Positions 60,986 to 64,000 of a DNA stretch of 64,000 bases are shown in pieces (the first letter of the stretch is position 1; each line of letters opens with the position of its first letter). The notes beneath the pieces are model-generated. The model made no database searches, was not told where the DNA came from, and saw only the letters and a list, made by a program, of their open reading frames with translations. Both the position numbers and the translations under genes were made by a program. Source of the stretch: Phylloscopus collybita (lineage: Eukaryota; Chordata; Aves; Passeriformes; Phylloscopidae); NCBI GenBank assembly GCA_027886175.1, contig JAJNNQ010000011.1:6138001-6202000 (forward strand). Direction: 5' to 3'.

Positions 60986-61668
60986 AATGTGTGTTCTATT
61001 TGATGTGTTGAAAGCAGCTGGGGAGATGATTATCGTTGTTGTGGTGTATTTTTATTGTGTTTCCAATTCCAGCTCAGTTTTAATGCTCAGTTTTATACAC
61101 CACACCCTCCATATTTTGTATTGTTACAGTATATTTTATCCCTAATGGATTTTTCCTTTCCCCTGTATTGTTAGATCTGCCCTGGTTGTCTATCTTCCCT
61201 CGACCTGCCCTTCCCTCCTCCTACAGAATTGTCAATCCTTCCCTCACCCTGCCCCTTCTTCCAGACCCTTCCCTGTCAATCCCCCAACCTTCAACGCCCC
61301 AGTGGTTGGTTTAAACTGTTCCCTCCCCTTGTGTTCTTTCATTGCTCTGTGCATTGTACTCCCCGCCTTATGTTCCTCCCCCATGTCACCCTCATTGGTT
61401 GGAAATTGTATCCTCTCCCCAGACCTCCCCCACTTATAAGCGCCTGCAAGCCCAGGTTCTGTGCCTTTTTCTGTCCCTGACCCTCTGGGCAATAAACACC
61501 TTTGGAAATCACCCAGAAGGCCTCTCCCTGTCCCTTGTCCCTGCCCTGGACGTGTGCCACCTGTGCTATAGAGCAGCTGTGCCCTGCAGCTGCACCCCGG
61601 ATTGCCTGGCTTTCTGGGGGCAGCCCACTCCTGGCGCCGGTGCCGGGAGCTGGCTGGGCTGAAGGACA
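60986..61668 (+). mobile_element. ERV LTR, block B
   Basis: TGTGTGTTCTA start and AATAAA at 61491-61496; copy of 41166-41841. The end reads GGCTGAAGGACA instead of GAAGAACA. Confidence 0.65.
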
Positions 61669-62205
61669 CCGGCATCGTGTCCTGTCCCCATATCTTTGCC
61701 TGAGAGCCCCTGAATTTTCTAAACTATAATAATTTGGAGGGATGGAATTCTCCATTCCAAGGGAGGCTCTGGATTTTCCTGGCACACACCTGTCTTTCAA
61801 ACTAACATCATTCTCTGAGTTAGTTACAATATAAAAGTCAGTTATTATATAAACCTTAGCTATAATACTAATACTATAAAGCATTTCAGCATTGTGCAGT
61901 CTCTCTTTTAATATTTTTCTAAGGCCTATGATATAAAATCAATTTATTATGCTGCCATTTCTGTCGGCTATGCAGTGCACACACAAACTGATAATGTTAC
62001 GCCAAAAAGCAGCTGAAAGGAATTATAATGTGTACTGTATGAAAATAATTGTGATCAATGACAATGTGCAAAACCTGACATGTGAATGCAAAAACCAATA
62101 TTGTATTGTCATTGATATTGCCATTGATATTGTCATTTATAACCCCCTCTGCTTCAGGCACCGAGGGGGCTCATTCACCCCCTGTCCCCGCATCCCTGAG
62201 TGTCC

Positions 62206-62262
62206 TCAAGTGCCCCTGAGTGTCCCTGAACATTCCTGAGTGTCCCCGAGTGTCCCCAGTGA
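62206..62262 (+). repeat. Minisatellite CCCTGAGTGTC, contracted copy
   Basis: About five units; counterpart of the expanded array at 42385-42540. Confidence 0.75.
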
Positions 62263-62718
62263 GGTCACCCCAGGAATTCCCATCAGGATTTGGAACAGTT
62301 TCAATGAAAATCTCCAGAACATTCCCCAATTTTGTCTCAAACACCATGCAGGCAGAGAAGAGGGGACAAGTGACACCAGCCATGTTCCCGATGATGCCAT
62401 CACCCCAATGATGTCCCCAAGCTGTTAAGAATGGGGCCAGCAGACCAGCTCCTTTGAAAAGGCCTTTATTGAAAAACAGCGCTGGGTGGGGGCCCGAGGG
62501 GTCGCGCACACGGCCACTGCTCCCGCTGGACGGCGCCGAGGAGGACACGGCAGAGCTGGGGCTCCCGTCCCCACCAGAGTCCCTGGGAAGTCACTTGTAG
62601 GGTCGTGGTCCGGGGCTGTCACACTGGCCCGGTACTGTCCGGTCATGGCGAGGAGTCGGAGGTCTTTAGTTGGTAGCCGGATGTTCACCACTGTTTTCCT
62701 CAGCTGAAGAAGTCACTT

Positions 62719-63174
62719 TCAGTCTTTGGTGTTGTAATGGCTCGTTGCCTTTGGGGTCGTTACCCTGAAATATTGTCCCATCATTCCCTGGTGTCTCCTC
62801 ATTTGCATGTGCGCCATCTTGGGGAGCAGTGGCAGTGGTTCCCGACGGGAAATGGATTCCGGTGTACAATGGAAGGGGATCAATGGAGTGAAATCATCAA
62901 TAACAGGTAAGTAATTAACGTCCTTTAACATGAACAGGTGTTGTGGTGTGCCTTTAAGGTTTTCAAGGTGGGCTCCCTTTTGGAGATTCTTCCCCTCCCC
63001 CGGGGTAGGTTTTTCCCAGCCAACCCTGAGGGAATGATTATAATACACCGGGTTTTCCAAGCAACCTGAGATTCTGCAGGGGCTGCCCATCGAAGGAATT
63101 GGCCCCGGCAGAGAGGGCCCACCCCTCCTCACAGGTGATTTGACCTTTAGGCTGCCCTTTAGCCCTCGGGTCAT
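62719..63174 (-). other. Unrecognised 151-codon open frame, copy B
   Basis: Counterpart of 42983-43438, here starting with ATG. A few amino-acid differences (for example CLENPVYY for CLVNPVYY). No family recognised. Confidence 0.25.
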
Positions 63175-64000
63175 GCCCTGTCCCTCTCTGAGAGGTAGGC
63201 TGTGTGCCCTCCCCCTTCCCCCTCTCCCAGGTGAAAACCCAGCACAGGCACATGGTCGGGGTTCTGCTCAGGGCAGTCACACGGTTCAGAAGTGCTGCTG
63301 TAACTGGAATAAAATCTCTGCACAAGACTCCTGAGGCAGATCCGTTTCCTTTCTCCACTGATTCATCCAACCCCTCTGAAGGAGCCATGCAGGATTCATC
63401 TTGCTACATTTACCCCGGGTCCTACGCTGCCTGAAACAAGCCTGGACTTGTCCGAGGGGTCTGTGCCTGTGTTAGCAGTGCAGGGAGAGGATCCTTTTGG
63501 GACTGTTATAAATGCACATTTTAGAGCTGGCTTTTCGCAAATATTGAAATGAATGTTATACATATAGTGTAAGAAGGTTTTACTGTATTTCCTTTTATTT
63601 GTGGAATTTAAAAATATAACGAAGGTATATTTTCAGATTGTAACAAAGTAGAGATGGGGGTTGTTGGTTTTCTTTTTTAACGCCTCAACTAGATAGAAGA
63701 CAGAAGGCATGTCTGGAATTCCTGAACTAAAGATTTCTGATAAAGAACAATTAAGCCTTTGAAAGTTTGAATCTTCAGAAGACAGATTTACAACATACAT
63801 CTAGACTGTGTGGTATCCCACAGATAAACTGTATGCGTAGGGGGGTCTTGAAACCAAAATGAATATTTGAATCATGCATTAGCTTATATAAATATGTAAC
63901 ACCAAGACATTTAAACACCAAAGAATTTAGAATGGGCGGTGTGTTGCTTTTCACCGTCAGCTGAGAAGCTATCATTTTTGTCTCCTTATCTATTTTTATT

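Larger units (their letters stand above)
60986..64000 (+). repeat. Duplicated LTR-containing block, copy B (cut by window end)
   Basis: Direct repeat of 41166-44280. Starts directly in the ZNF-d 3' flank and lacks about 1 kb found between ZNF-b and copy A. Confidence 0.85.

Overview
This is vertebrate nuclear DNA and almost certainly from a songbird. The evidence is spliced genes with GT/AG introns, CR1 LINE 3' ends, many endogenous retroviruses (ERVs), an MHC class I gene with small GC-rich introns, and C2H2 zinc-finger (ZNF) genes of the 'HTGERPYEC' type common in passerine MHC-linked regions. No species was identified and no search was run.

Layout. (1) 1-16.2 kb, + strand: sixteen consecutive coding exons of a HYDIN-like gene (cilia central-apparatus protein). 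It enters from the left edge, and its introns hold a solo LTR, a probable second LTR and a CR1 fragment. (2) 16.2-18.8 kb: no clear gene; tandem repeats, LTR-like sequence and a CpG-rich stretch. (3) 18.85-25.5 kb (unit 1, +): CpG-island promoter, a decayed gammaretrovirus-like ERV lying antisense, then a 7-finger ZNF gene. (4) 25.5-31.2 kb: nested ERV remains, including a minus-strand betaretrovirus-like (ERVK) gag and a 5' LTR with a Lys-type primer binding site. (5) 31.2-35.45 kb, - strand: a complete 8-exon MHC class I alpha gene (359 codons) with an X2/Y-type promoter. (6) 36.06-44.8 kb (unit 2, +): CpG promoter, 8-finger ZNF gene and an LTR-containing block. (7) 44.8-46 kb: a CATGAGATGA-type minisatellite and an LTR. 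(8) 46-53.5 kb (unit 3, -): 9-finger ZNF gene, ERV and CpG promoter, inverted relative to units 1, 2 and 4. (9) 53.5-56 kb: a damaged fifth ZNF gene (-). (10) 56-64 kb (unit 4, +): shared CpG promoter, ERV remains, 7-finger ZNF gene, then a second, nearly identical copy of the LTR block, cut by the right edge.

The window is therefore a duplicated and partly inverted array of [CpG promoter - antisense ERV - ZNF gene] units around one MHC class I gene. The four intact ZNF proteins keep the same scaffold but differ at the DNA-contact positions of their fingers, the pattern expected of a rapidly diversifying DNA-binding family. Five copies of a CRE/CCAAT promoter module occur at the ZNF CpG islands. 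Its spacing resembles the X2/Y boxes of the MHC class I promoter here, which suggests possible co-regulation.

Limits: exon junctions come from reading-frame and splice-signal logic without transcripts. LTR and ERV borders are approximate unless stated. Duplicate copies are called near-identical from direct comparison of stretches, not from a full alignment.
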